Both the position numbers and the translations under genes were made by a program. The notes below the pieces were generated by a model. The model ran no database searches. It saw only the letters and a program-made list of their open reading frames with translations, and was not told where the DNA came from. Below are positions 32,730 to 44,146 of a stretch of 64,000 nucleotides of DNA, one piece after another. The stretch is taken from assembly GCA_949358305.1 (NCBI GenBank), contig OX442323.1, positions 6,262,001 to 6,326,000 on the forward strand, written 5' to 3'. This stretch comes from Strigamia acuminata. Its lineage: Eukaryota > Arthropoda > Chilopoda > Geophilomorpha > Linotaeniidae. Position 1 is the stretch's first letter. Each line of letters begins with the position of its first letter.

Positions 32730-33724
32730 ATTATCATCATTGCTTTTCTGAATTCTAAATTAAATGAAAAGCAAACAGTAACGCCATGTTACATCATCCT
32801 ACTACCTAGCAATTGACAACAATTGTATTTATTTTCCTTGTCAAATAAACCCACAATGCAATAGCTCCATCTTTGGTCAAAAAGCAGAAAGAAACACACG
32901 TTCTTCTCCCTATATTGAATTTCTCACTACGAACTACAAGTTTGCATTTAATTCTTAAGAAAAGTGACTTTCCGTGTTTTAATTAGCGCAAGTCCCACTT
33001 TTTACGTAAGAATTAAAGAAAGTTAGCATTGGAAAGGGACTTTGAAAAAAGTAGAATTCGTCTACCTTCTTAACTTTCCTTAAAGTCACTTTTCCTTCCA
33101 CGATAAACATCTCCTAAACAAATACAAAAAGTTTGTACAATTCAATCAAAACATCAAACCAACTGTTTTTTGTTCACACGTCAATCACACAATTCAATAG
33201 CAACCTATGTATACTTCCTCCTGCTTTTCTACATTGTGGTTTTGTTTGCAGTGCACATAATTCAGATTTCAAACAATAGCAAACAAAGCCATTTTTGGCA
33301 AATCAATTGCGCGTTTGTATCTGTTGAGGCTCCAAGGCTATGTGAGATTTCGAGTCTCCCAATGTATAGTATGAAAAAGTCTTAATCTTTGTTTTGCATT
33401 TTTGACTTTCTTCTATTTTTTTACTATGCAGTCATAAATTGTTATTAATTTAACTGATATTTTAAATGATATTTTACAAATAAATTTATGTAAAAGTCAA
33501 AAAATGCAAAAACGAAAACATAATTTATTTTTTTCGTAATTTTATCTGTTATTGTGTCGGAGTAAATTTGATGATCAGTTTTCTAATAAACAGAAGGTGC
33601 TTTTTCTTTTTTCAATTGAGAATTTTGCTCTACCAGTCTTAGTTTAAAAGTTAGAGTTTGAGAAAAAGGTCAGAGGTCAAATTTTTTCACATTTTTGAAA
33701 TGCCCTCACTTAGTTTACTACGGG

Positions 33725-34466
33725 TCCAATCGTTTAGTCGACTGTCGTCTAGTCAACGCCAGCGACTAAACGATCATCTAGTCGGCAAAACGTTTAGTCG
33801 GCAAACATTTAGTCGACGGTTTTACTTCTGGTCGCCTAGTCGACCAACTCTTTGGTGACGTCTAGTCGACGTAACGTCTAGTCGACGCACGTTCATTTCC
33901 GTTCCCCCACCACACATACCACGTACCCTGGGTGCGCCGAGTATTTATACATATTCTTCCCCGCCTGTTGGTCATGCGACGACCGCAATACCCCGGTCCA
34001 ATAAAGACCAAAGTGGACGTTCAAACATGCAACGGTGTCGATTTACCGGACTCACCGAGCTCGCCCGCTGCCATACGTTCCTATGCAACGTCGCGTGACT
34101 GCTGTCTCCACGGAGAAGGATGTCCTTCTCAACTCGTGTTGCGTCGTTGGGCTCAAAGAGACGGCGGGGAGCGCGATCGGGATGCGTCCTCCACCCAAAA
34201 TGGTCGCGATCGGGACAACATTATCAGCAGTGAGGGATGTCGAATTCACGGGCCCAGTGCTTCTGGCGCACCCACAAATAAATTAATTTCATTTTTAAGA
34301 GTTTTTGTTTTTGTTTTATTTTTCACTTAGTCGACGCCGTTTAGTCTACGCCGTTTAGTCGACCAGGTCACTTAGTTGTCGACTAAGTGACCTGGTCGAC
34401 TAAACGGCGTAGACTAAACGGCGTAGACTAAACGGCGTCGACTACGTGAATTACGACTAAACGACC
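33725..34466. mobile_element. GTCGAC-motif arrays flanking a GC-rich core
   Basis: Left array (about 33731-33893) and right array (about 34326-34466) consist of GTTTAGTCGAC-type motifs in both orientations. The right array includes a hairpin with arms of about 50 bases around a 4-base centre near 34380 (TAGTTGTCGACTA). The core (about 33895-34290) is GC-rich and unlike either side. It has open frames in several phases but no product is recognised. The layout parallels the SF3B2-carrying element at 14278-15105. Confidence 0.5.
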
Positions 34467-34834
34467 CGACCTCGTTTACTAGTACTACATTTGTTTTATT
34501 CATCTCACTCAAATGGTCTTTTCGTTATTTGACTGGCTTCGTTCATTTGGGACACCCTGTATACAGAATTAAAAATCTTTTTGTTTTAATCAAGATGTCG
34601 GAATCCCTATGAGAAATCAATATGGGTTGAAATGATTGACTGAGAATTGCCCTCGTTCGAGTGGGTGATGGCGGTCACTTGGTTTAAATATTTACTGTGG
34701 TATGGGTGGTTTGGATTTTGATTGTATCCTCAAATATGTAAGCTTATGTAGCACATTTTATTATTTGCTTTGAATTGTCGTTTGTCAGTTATTTTGATGT
34801 TGTTTCAATTTTGTTAGGAACATATAGGCTTGTG

Positions 34835-34960
34835 CAGCGATCGATGTCAAACTGCGGCTGTATGGGACCTAATTTAATATTGTAGTGGCTCTTTAACAAC
34901 TGGGAAATTTTGTAAATTGTAACTTTTGGCTCTACCGTCTCAAAAGGTTGCCGACCCCTG
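34835..34960. mobile_element. hAT remnant (right half)
   Basis: Contains GCGGCTGTATGGGACCTAAT, GTGGCTCTTTAACAACTGGG and the terminal GGTTGCCGACCCCTG, collinear with one end of the hAT family at 26586-27670. The opposite terminal repeat is missing. Confidence 0.75.
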
Positions 34961-35377
34961 GGCTAGTGCGTCCTTCCACATGTATCTATTATATCTTCGA
35001 CTTGCTCGCGGAATAAAAATAAATTTTGCAAATTGTGCGCGGGCCTCTAATTCTGCGTGGGTGCACAATTTAAGGCCAAAAAGTTTCAAAATATACAAAG
35101 ATCAAGATACAAGACCCTACACACATGGCCCAATTAGGCTCTTAATTGGTTGCTTACATTTTGCCCCACATCTCTCCCTCTATGTAGTGTTCAATTTCAC
35201 CTAGAACATCTCACCAACCAATCACACAACATTTCCCCGTAACCTTTGTAAACAAAACCTGCAGATGCACAACAATGCACCTAATCTATCCATCTCATGA
35301 CGCAAGAAAACTGGTTTCCAACCTGTTGAAAAGTTATAAGTAACGCCTGATATTAATGTAAACCAAACACAAAAACC

Positions 35378-38300
35378 ATGAAGAAACTGTCTACATTTCT
35401 TCTCCTAACTGCCCAACTACTGACCGTCTGCAGTGAAGAAGTTCTCTTTCTTCTACCGTTTTGTCCGATAAGTCACAAGTACATAGTGGATCCCATCGCA
35501 ACAGCACTCGCATCCAAAGGCCATCACGTGACGTTCGTTTCGCCCTTCACCTTCGACAAACCCACTCCGGCAAACATCACCGAAATCGCTTATCCGCAAT
35601 TCATCGCCTCGTTCAGCGAATTGCACGGCATCCTGGAGGACACCATCAAGTATGGCTGGTATCCTGGCGTGTTTCAGCGCTATTATTACATGCATTCGGA
35701 CCTTTGTCGACAGTTCTACGACTCCGGCCTTCTTCAGAAATGGTCAAGCGACAACAAGAAATTTCGAGTGGTTTTAATCGACAAGGTGTTTACCGAATGC
35801 CTCCTGCCGTTATGGCGACAGTTCGCGGAGAGCGTCATCATTTTGAACACTTCGCCATTGAGTCCTATGACGCTCAAGATCATGAACATTCCAACGGCGT
35901 ATTCGGAGGTTCCGTACGTGATTTTGCCCTACACTGATCGCATGAATTTTATCCAGAGATGCATCAATACTGTGCATTGGATAGCGTCCACTTATGTTAT
36001 TCACTATGCTCGAATAGCTGTTTACAATCGGGTTATTCTGCCGAACTTTCCGAATGCCGAACCGTACGAACAAGCAATGAGGAATATCTCTTTGGTGTTG
36101 ACAAATGACGATCCCGTTCTAACATGGCCGCGACCGATTCTACCAACCGTGATCCAGATCGGAGGAATTAAGTGCAGGCCGGCTAAGCCTCTGCCCGAGG
36201 TAAATAATTTAATACGTTAACGTTACAGAACCGAAAGTCCGGTCATACGTGAGGGGCCGCGAGGTTACAAGTCAACTCCCCCTGGCGGTGGAGACCCTCA
36301 TACGAGATTTCAATACATTGGAGCCAGGTGACATAAAATAATAACAATAATAACAACTTTTTTTTGTTTCCTTCTAGAGTGACATTAAGACATTCATCGA
36401 AGGCTCAGGTGATGATGGCTTTATCTTAGTCAGCTTTGGAAGTATTGTCAATGAAAATGCTTTGGGTGACAAGATGGTAGCCAATTTAATAGCTGCATTT
36501 TCTCAAATAAAACAGAGAGTTATCTGGAAACGTGACAACAGCACATCTGGTTTGTCAAACAATGTCCTAACTGGCAAATGGTTTCCACAAGCAGATATTT
36601 TAGGTAAGTTTGACTAGAAATCTTTAGGTGCATTCAATTCTTTAAGGAAAGCTGCTTTCCTTCCTTTCAAAAAGCAGCAGTTTATATCTCCAAGTAAAAA
36701 AATTCTGCAGAATTCTAAAGGAAAATGGCTTTCCGAAAAAATTCTGCAGAAAATATATTTTTCCCTGCAGAATTGTGCAGAGTAATATAATTCTGCAGAA
36801 AAGGTTAACATTTTTCTACACAACTATGCAGAAATTGGGTTTTTTTCTGCAGAATGATTTTCTGCAGAGTATGCAGAATTCTGAAGAAACTTTTCCCCCT
36901 GGGAACAATATCATGATCATGATCATGATCATGATATTGTTCTACTTTGCTATTGTCACTTTGATGTAGAACTACGTCTAACAGGACAATCCTCACACCG
37001 GAAATGTAACCCAGCGCTATCTCTTGACATGAATTAACAACTTCCCACCCCAGACTTAGTTATAAATTGTGGCACAGTGTCTGCCGTGCCACTTCACCAC
37101 TTTTTTTTAAAAGAAGAAAAAGAAAAGTCACTTTTCCTTTCATGAATTGAATAAACCTATTCTCTTTTTATAGCACAGTCTGTGAACTAATCATATGCAC
37201 AAACTACCAGGCACAATGACATGGATATGATATCGGGCAATATAGAGAAGTTGATGTAGTCTTCTAAACTGTTAACGATAGACATTACAGTATTACCCGA
37301 TCAAGTAGTTTAGCACCTTTTATTTTGTCTAAAAAATGTCTAAATCAGTGGTTCCCAAACTGTGTGCCGCGATGAGCGTACAGGGACGCTGGACTAACTT
37401 GCAGGGGCGCCGGGACTGACCTACAGGGACAACATGAACCAAAAAAGCTTGGAAATCACTGGCTCGTTTACATTGTTGCGAAATTGCGTTTGAATTGATG
37501 CGAACACGACAATTTCGCGCGTGAAAGTGTGTGTGGCAACCCTTCGCACGCGATATTTCAGAGTAGACTTGAAGGCTACTTTTTCGCTTCGCTTGGAAAG
37601 TTTGCACGCGTTGGCCAATGACAGACAAGATAGCATATGTCGTCACCAACTTCACAATTGATTCAAAATGGCAGCACCACGTTGGACAAGTGAAACGAGA
37701 CTTCACTTCATCACTTCTCTTTGCTTCATTGAGAACATGAGAAGCAAATTTTTTCATGTGAATTTTTGGGCGCGACCATTTCGCATGCTAAATTTCGCAA
37801 CAATGTAAATGAGCCTTTAATGTTAATATAGCTGCCACATGGCGTATAAACTTTGTGTATCAACATTATACCATATTCATATTTGTCCTGCTTGGCTGTC
37901 CTTTCATTTTGGATAGCTATTGCCAACAAAAACTAAAACTTGATTCATTTTAATTTGCCACAGGTCATCCCAAAATTCGTGCATTTATAAATCAAGGTGG
38001 AGTGAGTAGCATGCACGAATCTCTCTACAATGCCGTGCCACAAGTATGTTTTCCCTTGACCAGCGAACAGCCGGTACTTGCTACTGCGGCCGCAACTAAC
38101 GGAATCGCAGTCTCCCTAAATTTCAGGAGTTTCACAGTTCAGGAGTTAGTCAATGCTATCAATAAAGCATCTAGTGATCCTGAAATGAAAAAAAATGTTC
38201 AATATTATTCCAAAGTATTTCGGGACAGAAAAGAAGTGCCATCAGAAACTGCTGCATATTGGGTTGAATATGTTATGAAATATAATGGTGCCCATCATTT

Positions 38301-38484
38301 GCAGAGTGCAGCAGCAGATCTGACTACCATACAGTATTATTTGGTTGATGTTGGTGCACTACTTCTGTTGATTTTAGTTTTAGTGGCTTTGATTTTATTG
38401 GCTGGAGTGAGAAAGCTTTTTCGGCTTATCTATCCACGAATTTTTGGAAATGTGATGTGGAAAATAAAAGTAAAATCACAATGA
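35378..38484 (+). CDS. UGT-5: UDP-glycosyltransferase
   Basis: Three exons, 35378-36199, 36378-36603 and 37964-38484, joining in phases 0 and 1 to 522 residues. Signal peptide MKKLSTFLLLTAQLLTVCS; catalytic His33 in PISHKY; Asp in FRVVLIDKVF; donor-half signature FINQGGVSSMHESIYNAVPQ with SEQP. A C-terminal membrane helix (VGALLLLILVLVALILLAGV) is followed by a basic tail. In the signature the His of THGG is Gln, as in many insect UGTs. Intron 2 (1.36 kb) holds transposon remnants. AATAAA at 38576-38581 is a likely polyA signal. It is the most diverged of the four plus-strand copies and lacks the upstream CTGCAGCTG box. Confidence 0.9.
36640..36960. repeat. TTCTGCAGAA-rich tract and (ATGATC)n in UGT-5 intron 2
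   Basis: About ten TTCTGCAGAA or CTGCAGAA motifs (self-complementary) are scattered between 36700 and 36890, followed by TCATGATCATGATCATGATC at about 36910-36935. It may be the interior of a transposon whose ends are not identified. Confidence 0.6.
37346..37460. mobile_element. Short element with CAGTGGTTCCCAAAC-type ends
   Basis: The left end CAGTGGTTCCCAAACTG and the complement of the right end CAGTGATTTCCAAGC make an imperfect inverted repeat of the kind seen in hAT derivatives. No clean target duplication is seen. It abuts the element at 37461. Confidence 0.5.
37461..37815. mobile_element. Non-autonomous TIR element (GGCTCRTTTACATTGTTGCG)
   Basis: The left end GGCTCGTTTACATTGTTGCG and the complement of the right end GGCTCATTTACATTGTTGCG match over about 25 bases. 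It lies in UGT-5 intron 2. The interior is locally GC-rich and has no recognised gene. Confidence 0.7.
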
Positions 38485-39922
38485 ATTTCAATAACATGTA
38501 AAAATGTAATTAAAAATATGTACTCCCAAATATTTTCTAAAAAATTTAAAAAACAATGCCCTCAAAATGGTCCAAAATAAATTGTGATCAGCCATAGTCC
38601 GCTTACTTTTTTCAGTTTCAGCCAATGTTTGCATTACTGAGAACAACAGACGATTGAGAAATATACAGGATGCCTCAAAAAAGTGTATGCACACTTTGAA
38701 TAAAAAAAAAAATTAATTGTTATGTCACGGTCATGCATTTTGGCATCTCTATTTTATCTATTCATGTGCAGAATTTGTGCATACATTATTTCTACTCCTG
38801 CCCCAGACAGAACAGAACCAGATTGCTTCACTCATTTTAGACTTCAAACCCTAAATGGTAAGGTAGAAGATCCTATACTCGAGTTGCACTCAAAAAGGCA
38901 CCTCACAATGTGTACTCCCATTGGTCGAGCCAGTTTACTACTAACTCCAGACTGTATACTACTACTACAGAGTAGGAGAAGTAGTTTTGTTTTTTATTTA
39001 TTGTTGTGATTGTTATGACTAATTTAGTTTATGTTATTTTGATTTTATTTAATAAAAAATGTTATTTCCATCATTAAAATAAAGTTTCACACATTAAAAA
39101 ATGTCAAACTCATGTTTGTTGTGTTTATTGCTTACATAGTCTGGAAGTTTGAATTTTAGGCCGTTGCTAAGCAATCGATTGCAATGTCTGTACATTGTAA
39201 TGCAATTCTGGTGTTTGGGTCTACTTTTACGGATCACTACACCAGTAAACTGGCTCGACCAATGGGAGTACACATTGTTACGTGCCTTTTTGAGTGCAAC
39301 TCGAGTACACATAAAAATAACAGCTGTAAACAAGAAACTCGGAGTTTTCTACACCTGAAGCCCGAGACTGATGGTATCCTCAAAAAGAACTCTCTTATGA
39401 CAGCAACCGTACATGCACACACAATCATAATTTCGAGAGGGTCCGAGATTTCAACTGCCTACGGGTCTCTACAGGACTAAATCCGGCAACTCACAAAATA
39501 ACATTAATTGTGTGAGGTTGTTGCTTATGTGGTTTGGAAGATAAATATAATCTACCCCAGAAAACTATGATTGTACACGTGGAGTTTTGCACAATCAAGG
39601 AATGAAACAAAACACTACTGTTATTGTTCTTTCTAGAATTTGTATTTTGATGTAGAACTACGTATTCCGCCATAAGCAACAAAATAAAAAAAAAAATGCA
39701 ATTATTTTTGCACCTTTGTAATTTTTTTGACCGACCCATAACTATGGGAAGGTTAATAAACAACAATATCTATTGTTATGTTCAATTCTGATTTATTTTT
39801 TAAAATGGCTGAAAAATTGCAACGGTTGGGACCCGAAAGAAGTTTCCAGTGAGGATTTGAACCCGTATTCCCAATTTGCGCTCTGCAAATTTAAGAACTA
39901 AATTAGAGTAGAACGTAAATAT
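38485..39922. other. Intergenic region between UGT-5 and the LTR retrotransposon
   Basis: It holds the UGT-5 3' end and a 70-bp inverted repeat pair (about 38876-38945 and 39235-39306) that may bound an element, then AT-rich DNA. No gene is recognised. Confidence 0.5.
38876..39306. repeat. 70-bp inverted repeat pair
   Basis: The left arm includes CTCGAGTTGCACTCAAAAAG and CCATTGGTCGAGCCAGTTTA; the right arm is the reverse complement with few changes. The spacing is about 290 bases. A related stretch (CCTACACCAGTGAATAGGCT then CGGCCAATAGG) occurs at about 60903-60935. It is a likely non-autonomous DNA element, boundaries uncertain. Confidence 0.6.
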
Positions 39923-40467
39923 TGTTACGTGCCTGAACAGCGGGCTCGAGCACGTAGTCCTAGCGTTTAAATGCCAAATTCTCTCACTAGAAGAGATAAG
40001 TTGCCAAACTCTCTCACTAGCCAGCGCTGTGCTAATTATGCACATGACGGCTGGACTGATCAATTTAGAGACAGGGGAAAACTTACGAGTTTACTTGCTG
40101 ATTAAATCAAGCAAGAGAGATCAGATGAGTTTGGACAGTAAGTAAGTAACATGGCTCTAGAAATGCTTAGTGGACCAGCACACTCAGTGCTTGGTCCCAA
40201 TAGCTCAAACCCACTTAGAATTAAAACACATTGATTATCATTTCATACTTTTCTTATAATTTAGGTTTGTGATTTAAGTGAATTGATTACCATGTTTAAA
40301 TTGAATAAAACCTTTTGTAATAATTCCCTGAATAAATAGGGTTTGATTTAAGATTGAACTAAAAGTCTTTCTGATTTATTTCACCCTTAAAGATTCTCAA
40401 GGTCTCTCATTATTAAAATAATGATAAGTTGTTAAGTGTGTTTAAATTCCCCAACTCACACGCAACA
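39923..40467 (+). repeat. 5' LTR
   Basis: TG...CA-bounded. It aligns end to end with the 3' LTR. It lacks about 13 bases present near the start of the 3' LTR and has extra bases near 40365-40385. Confidence 0.93.
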
Positions 40468-40470
40468 AAG

Positions 40471-40489
40471 TGGTGGAGGTGCGGATTGG
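40471..40489 (+). other. Candidate tRNA primer-binding site
   Basis: TGGTGGAGGTGCGGATTGG begins three bases after the 5' LTR. It starts TGG, complementary to a tRNA CCA end. The tRNA species is not assigned. Confidence 0.5.
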
Positions 40490-41249
40490 AAAAGTCCCTA
40501 GTATTATTGCTTTATTTGAGAGCTGTAAAGTTAGTAAAATCTGTTTTTTTTTTAGAAAATAGTTGAAAATTAGCCCTGAAAATAAAAGTAAGGTTAAAAA
40601 ATGCAAATTGGCTATGAAACTATCAGATTTGAAAACAAAAAAGAGACTTCTGAAAATCAATTTTAATGAGAAAAATTAAAGATTGGGAAGAATATTTAAT
40701 TACTTTGTGTGAAAAAGTTGAATATTTAATTATTGTGTGTAAAAGTGTAGAATATTTAAGTGTTTTGGGTTAAAATTGAGCATGAATGTTAAATGAGCTT
40801 GCATGTTGATGAATATTTAATTAGCTGAAAACAATTAAAGATTATTTTTAGAATTAAAGCCTAGTTAGATGATGAATCATATTAGGGCTATAAAAATATT
40901 GAATAATTTTAAAGAATTGTAAATAGTTTTAAGCAGTTTTATTCATGCACAATTATGATTAATAATATTATGAATTATTTTCTAGGAAACTGAAATTTTT
41001 GGTGTTTAAGTGGTGAAGTGAATTTGTGTTTGTGAAAGAGTGTGTCTTCTATTGTGAAGTGAATCTACAGTGAGGCTGGATTCCTCCAATATAACATTCC
41101 GTAAGAAATCATCAAGCATAATTGCGAATCGAGGACAGAACTTCATTTTAACAACACACTTCAAGTCTGATGAACATTTGAACACTGAGCCAGAGCCTAA
41201 GGATATTGAATTAAATCCTGAGGATAGTGAACCAGAAGAAGAAGTCAAG

Positions 41250-42331
41250 ATGACGTCTGGATCAACTACAACTTTGGAAACCCTCCTGCAAGGATTAATG
41301 GTGCAACGGCGCAATCCAGTCAATTACGATACAAAAACTGGAAACATTGACAAATGGATTGTGGGTTATGAGGCGATTGTTGCTACGGATGCGGACGTTC
41401 CAAGCATTTGCCGATTGTCATGAAGGAAGATGCGCTCTCCTGGTACGTCGAGCAGTTACAAGCTAATCCTAGCTGGGCTTGGGACGAATGGAAAACTGCA
41501 TTACAAGATAAATTCCGCCGCAGACCGGAACACGTTCTCAACACCCTGCATGCCTTGAAGCACAAAGGAGGGTCGGCCATTGATTTCATTAAGAGGGTGC
41601 TCCACTTTTGCTCATTTGCCAGACCACCACTGTCTGAAACCCAGAAGATTAACTATGTTTTCCAAGGCATAAAGAAGCCAATAAGGGACATGTTAATTAC
41701 AGTTTTCCCTACCAAAATGGATGATTTAATGGAAAGAGTTCAACTTTTTGAGGCCCACGGAGTGAAGGAAGATCCACCGACTGCTTTGTTAGCTATTGTA
41801 CAGGGTCTTGTGGCTGAAAAGGCGACTGTTGCACCGCCAACCTATTTGGCTGGAGCGGCAGAAGCCCCAAAGTCGCTTGCAGATCTTGTGGCGGAAAACA
41901 ATTTTTTGAAAGAACAGAATGCGTTTTTGCAGAATGGCGCATTTCAGCCGAGAATCTTTCCAATTTTTCACCAAGGAACTTGGTACACTCCAGTCAACAA
42001 TCAGCGCCGAGGAGGTGGAAATCTTTTCCGAGGAGCCCACCAGAATCAGCAGCAGCAATTCCAGCAGAATTCTCAACAGAATTGGCAGAATTCTCAACAG
42101 CCTTCTGGACCCGGATGTTTCCATCAGCCTAACTGCACCTGCTGTGCATCACAAAACAGAGGTGGCAGTAGAAAGAGGCGTGATAATTGGCGTTACAATA
42201 ACAGAAATAATGAAGAAAATTATGATAACCAAAGAAATGGTCCTGCTAATAGTAATGATAACCCCAGCGGTGGTAATGACCAAGGAAGAAATCCAACTGG
42301 GGACAATAGACAGCAGACCCGGGGAAACTAA
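41250..42331 (+). pseudogene. Retrotransposon gag (frameshifted)
   Basis: The frame opening at ATG 41250 (MTSGSTTTLETLLQ) ends at 41423, and a second frame takes over from about 41408 to the stop at 42331. The second part has a gag-like capsid region (WYVEQLQANPSWAWDEWK, then FRRRPEH) and a Gln/Asn/Arg-rich C-terminus with clustered cysteines (CFHQPNCTCC) rather than a canonical CCHC knuckle. One frameshift near 41405 separates the parts. pol lies in the -1 frame relative to gag, consistent with ribosomal frameshifting in intact relatives. Confidence 0.75.
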
Positions 42332-42471
42332 TAGTGCCACAAAGACAGTTAAAGAGTAGAAGGAGAAGAATGAGAAGAATGAGAAGGAAGTTGGAAATAG
42401 TAGACATTAACACCACTGAAGAAATGCTTACAATGCCTGTTGTAGTGAATAATGTGGAAATTAAGGATGTA

Positions 42472-44146
42472 CAACCCCCGGACAAAAGTCCTGCAACAGA
42501 GCAATTTTTTCACTTACTTCAAACTTTGATGGCATCTAGCATAAAAACCATGACAGCTAGAGCAATAACACTTTAAAAATTGAAAAGCCCTATCTTTTTA
42601 GACTAGAATTGTTTTATAACATCAGCTGAAAACATCTTTATTCAGTACAAAATAAACAAAAATAAAAATTACACTAGAGACAAAAGTCCTGCAACACAAC
42701 AAAATTGGTACAAAAGTCCTGCAACTTCTGCTAAAACTCTCTTTCCCCTCAATTTATGGAATTGGCATAGACCATACATGTGATATATCGTATACTAATT
42801 TGCATATTTGCACATGATTCCCTATCATTCACTAATTTTGTAAGGAATAAGCTTTTTATGCAATGGCTGCAAAATGCACACCTATTGAATTAGGAGTGAG
42901 AAAATTAATAATCAAAAAGCATTCCCAAGGCATTTCCAATGCAGAAATTGCAACTCAAATAGGAATTCATCGTTCCACTGTTGGCAGAATTATCAGAACA
43001 CAAGAAGAAACCGGAAAATGCAATGTGAGATCAAGGTCAGGTCGTCCACGCCATACAAAAAAGACAGAAGACAACATCCTCAGAAGTCTTGTGAAGAAAT
43101 CCAGGAAAGATTCTGCCAGAAAAATAACGGCTAAATGGATTGATATAATCAAAAAGCCTGTATCTGAAAAATTAACAAGGCGCAGACTCCAGGAAATGGG
43201 ATATGGATTTCGAGTTGCAAAGAAGAAACCACTTCTCACACGTGCAATGCAAAAAAAACGTGTTTTATGGTGCCATAAACATAAAGATTGGACTGTTGAA
43301 CAGTGGAGACAAGTTATCTTCAGCGATGAGTCGCGATTTTGTTTGTTTAAAGATGGGAAAACTACAGTTTTAAGAAAAAAAGGAGAAGAATTCCATCCCC
43401 ATTGCATTTCAAAGACTGTCAAATTTGCACCTGGGATAATGGTTTATGGAACCATGACAGCAAACGGACTTGGTAGCTTAGAAACTGTGAAACAAAGCAT
43501 TAATGCAGAGGTTTACATCAATGTTTTGGATAATTGCCTCATTCCAACCGCCAAACACTATTTTCCGGAGGGCAGTTACATCTACCAACAAGATGGTGCA
43601 CCTGCTCATAGGGCGAAGAAGACTACATTCTACTTCGAAAGTATGGGAATTGATGTGTTGGACTGGCCAGGAAACTCACCGGACCTTAATCCTATAGAAA
43701 ATATTTGGGCTAAAGTAAAAAAGCGACTACAAGAAGTAGGACCGATGACCTTAACCGAGTTAGAAGAAACTGTGAATCAGATCTGGAATCACATTACCCC
43801 AAAAGAATGTGATGACTTAATAGTATCCATCCCTAGAAGGATTACAGCAGTTTTGAAAGCTAGAGGTGGAGCCACGAAGTACTGAGAAGAAAGTTGCAGG
43901 ACTTTTGTACCAATTTTGTTGTGTTGCAAGACTTTTGTCTCTAGTGTAATTTTTATTTTTGTTTATTTCGTACTGAATAAAGATGTTTTCAGCTGATGTT
44001 ATAAAACAATTCTAGTCTAAAAAGAAAGGGCTTTTCAATTTTTAAAGCGTTATTGCTCTAGCTGTCATGGTTTTTATGCTAGATGCCATCAAAGTGCAAA
44101 GTAAGTGAAAAAATTGCTCTGTTGCAGGACTTTTGTCCGGGAGCTG
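42472..44146 (+). mobile_element. Tc1-type transposon (IR/DR structure), apparently intact
   Basis: 1,675 bases, flanked by TA (42470-42471 and 44147-44148). Terminal inverted repeats of about 255 bases (42472-42726 and 43892-44146) differ at only a few positions. Each contains three copies of GACAAAAGTCCTGCAAC or close variants (near 42482, 42679 and 42709 on the left), the IR/DR layout used by Sleeping Beauty-type elements for transposase binding. The transposase frame is complete. It split the protease of the gypsy element, so it is younger than that insertion. Confidence 0.95.
42863..43885 (+). CDS. Tc1 transposase (DD34E)
   Basis: 340 residues without interruption. N-terminal paired-like DNA-binding region with two helix-turn-helix segments (GISNAEIATQIGIHRSTVGR near residues 23-42; LTRRRLQEMGYGFR near 100-113) separated by the GRPR-type linker (SGRPRHTKK). 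Catalytic DDE: Asp in VIFSDESRF, Asp in YIYQQDGAPAHRA, and Glu in NSPDLNPIENIW, with exactly 34 residues between the second Asp and the Glu. Length is the usual 340 or so residues. It cuts and pastes its own element at TA sites. With intact repeats on both sides this copy could be active, which is inference. Confidence 0.95.
   Translation: MAAKCTPIELGVRKLIIKKHSQGISNAEIATQIGIHRSTVGRIIRTQEETGKCNVRSRSGRPRHTKKTEDNILRSLVKKSRKDSARKITAKWIDIIKKPVSEKLTRRRLQEMGYGFRVAKKKPLLTRAMQKKRVLWCHKHKDWTVEQWRQVIFSDESRFCLFKDGKTTVLRKKGEEFHPHCISKTVKFAPGIMVYGTMTANGLGSLETVKQSINAEVYINVLDNCLIPTAKHYFPEGSYIYQQDGAPAHRAKKTTFYFESMGIDVLDWPGNSPDLNPIENIWAKVKKRLQEVGPMTLTELEETVNQIWNHITPKECDDLIVSIPRRITAVLKARGGATKY

Larger units (their letters stand above)
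30629..35377. other. Gene-free region upstream of UGT-5
   Basis: AT-rich DNA with tandem arrays (31352-31555, 32456-32575), a possible hAT-like element (32344-32729), the GTCGAC array with GC-rich core (33725-34466) and a hAT remnant (34835-34960). No coding exon is supported. A TATA-like TTATAAG at about 35333 precedes the UGT-5 start. Confidence 0.5.

Noticed and set aside
33932-34330. 132-codon frame as a real gene
   Set aside because: Three different frames are open over the same GC-rich core and none shows recognisable motifs. Its 3' end runs into the motif array. It is treated as insert of unknown origin.
39835-39905. Possible tRNA on the minus strand (GGTTCAAATCC present)
   Set aside because: T arm and acceptor stem do not pair and no convincing box A is found. 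A decayed tRNA-like remnant at best.
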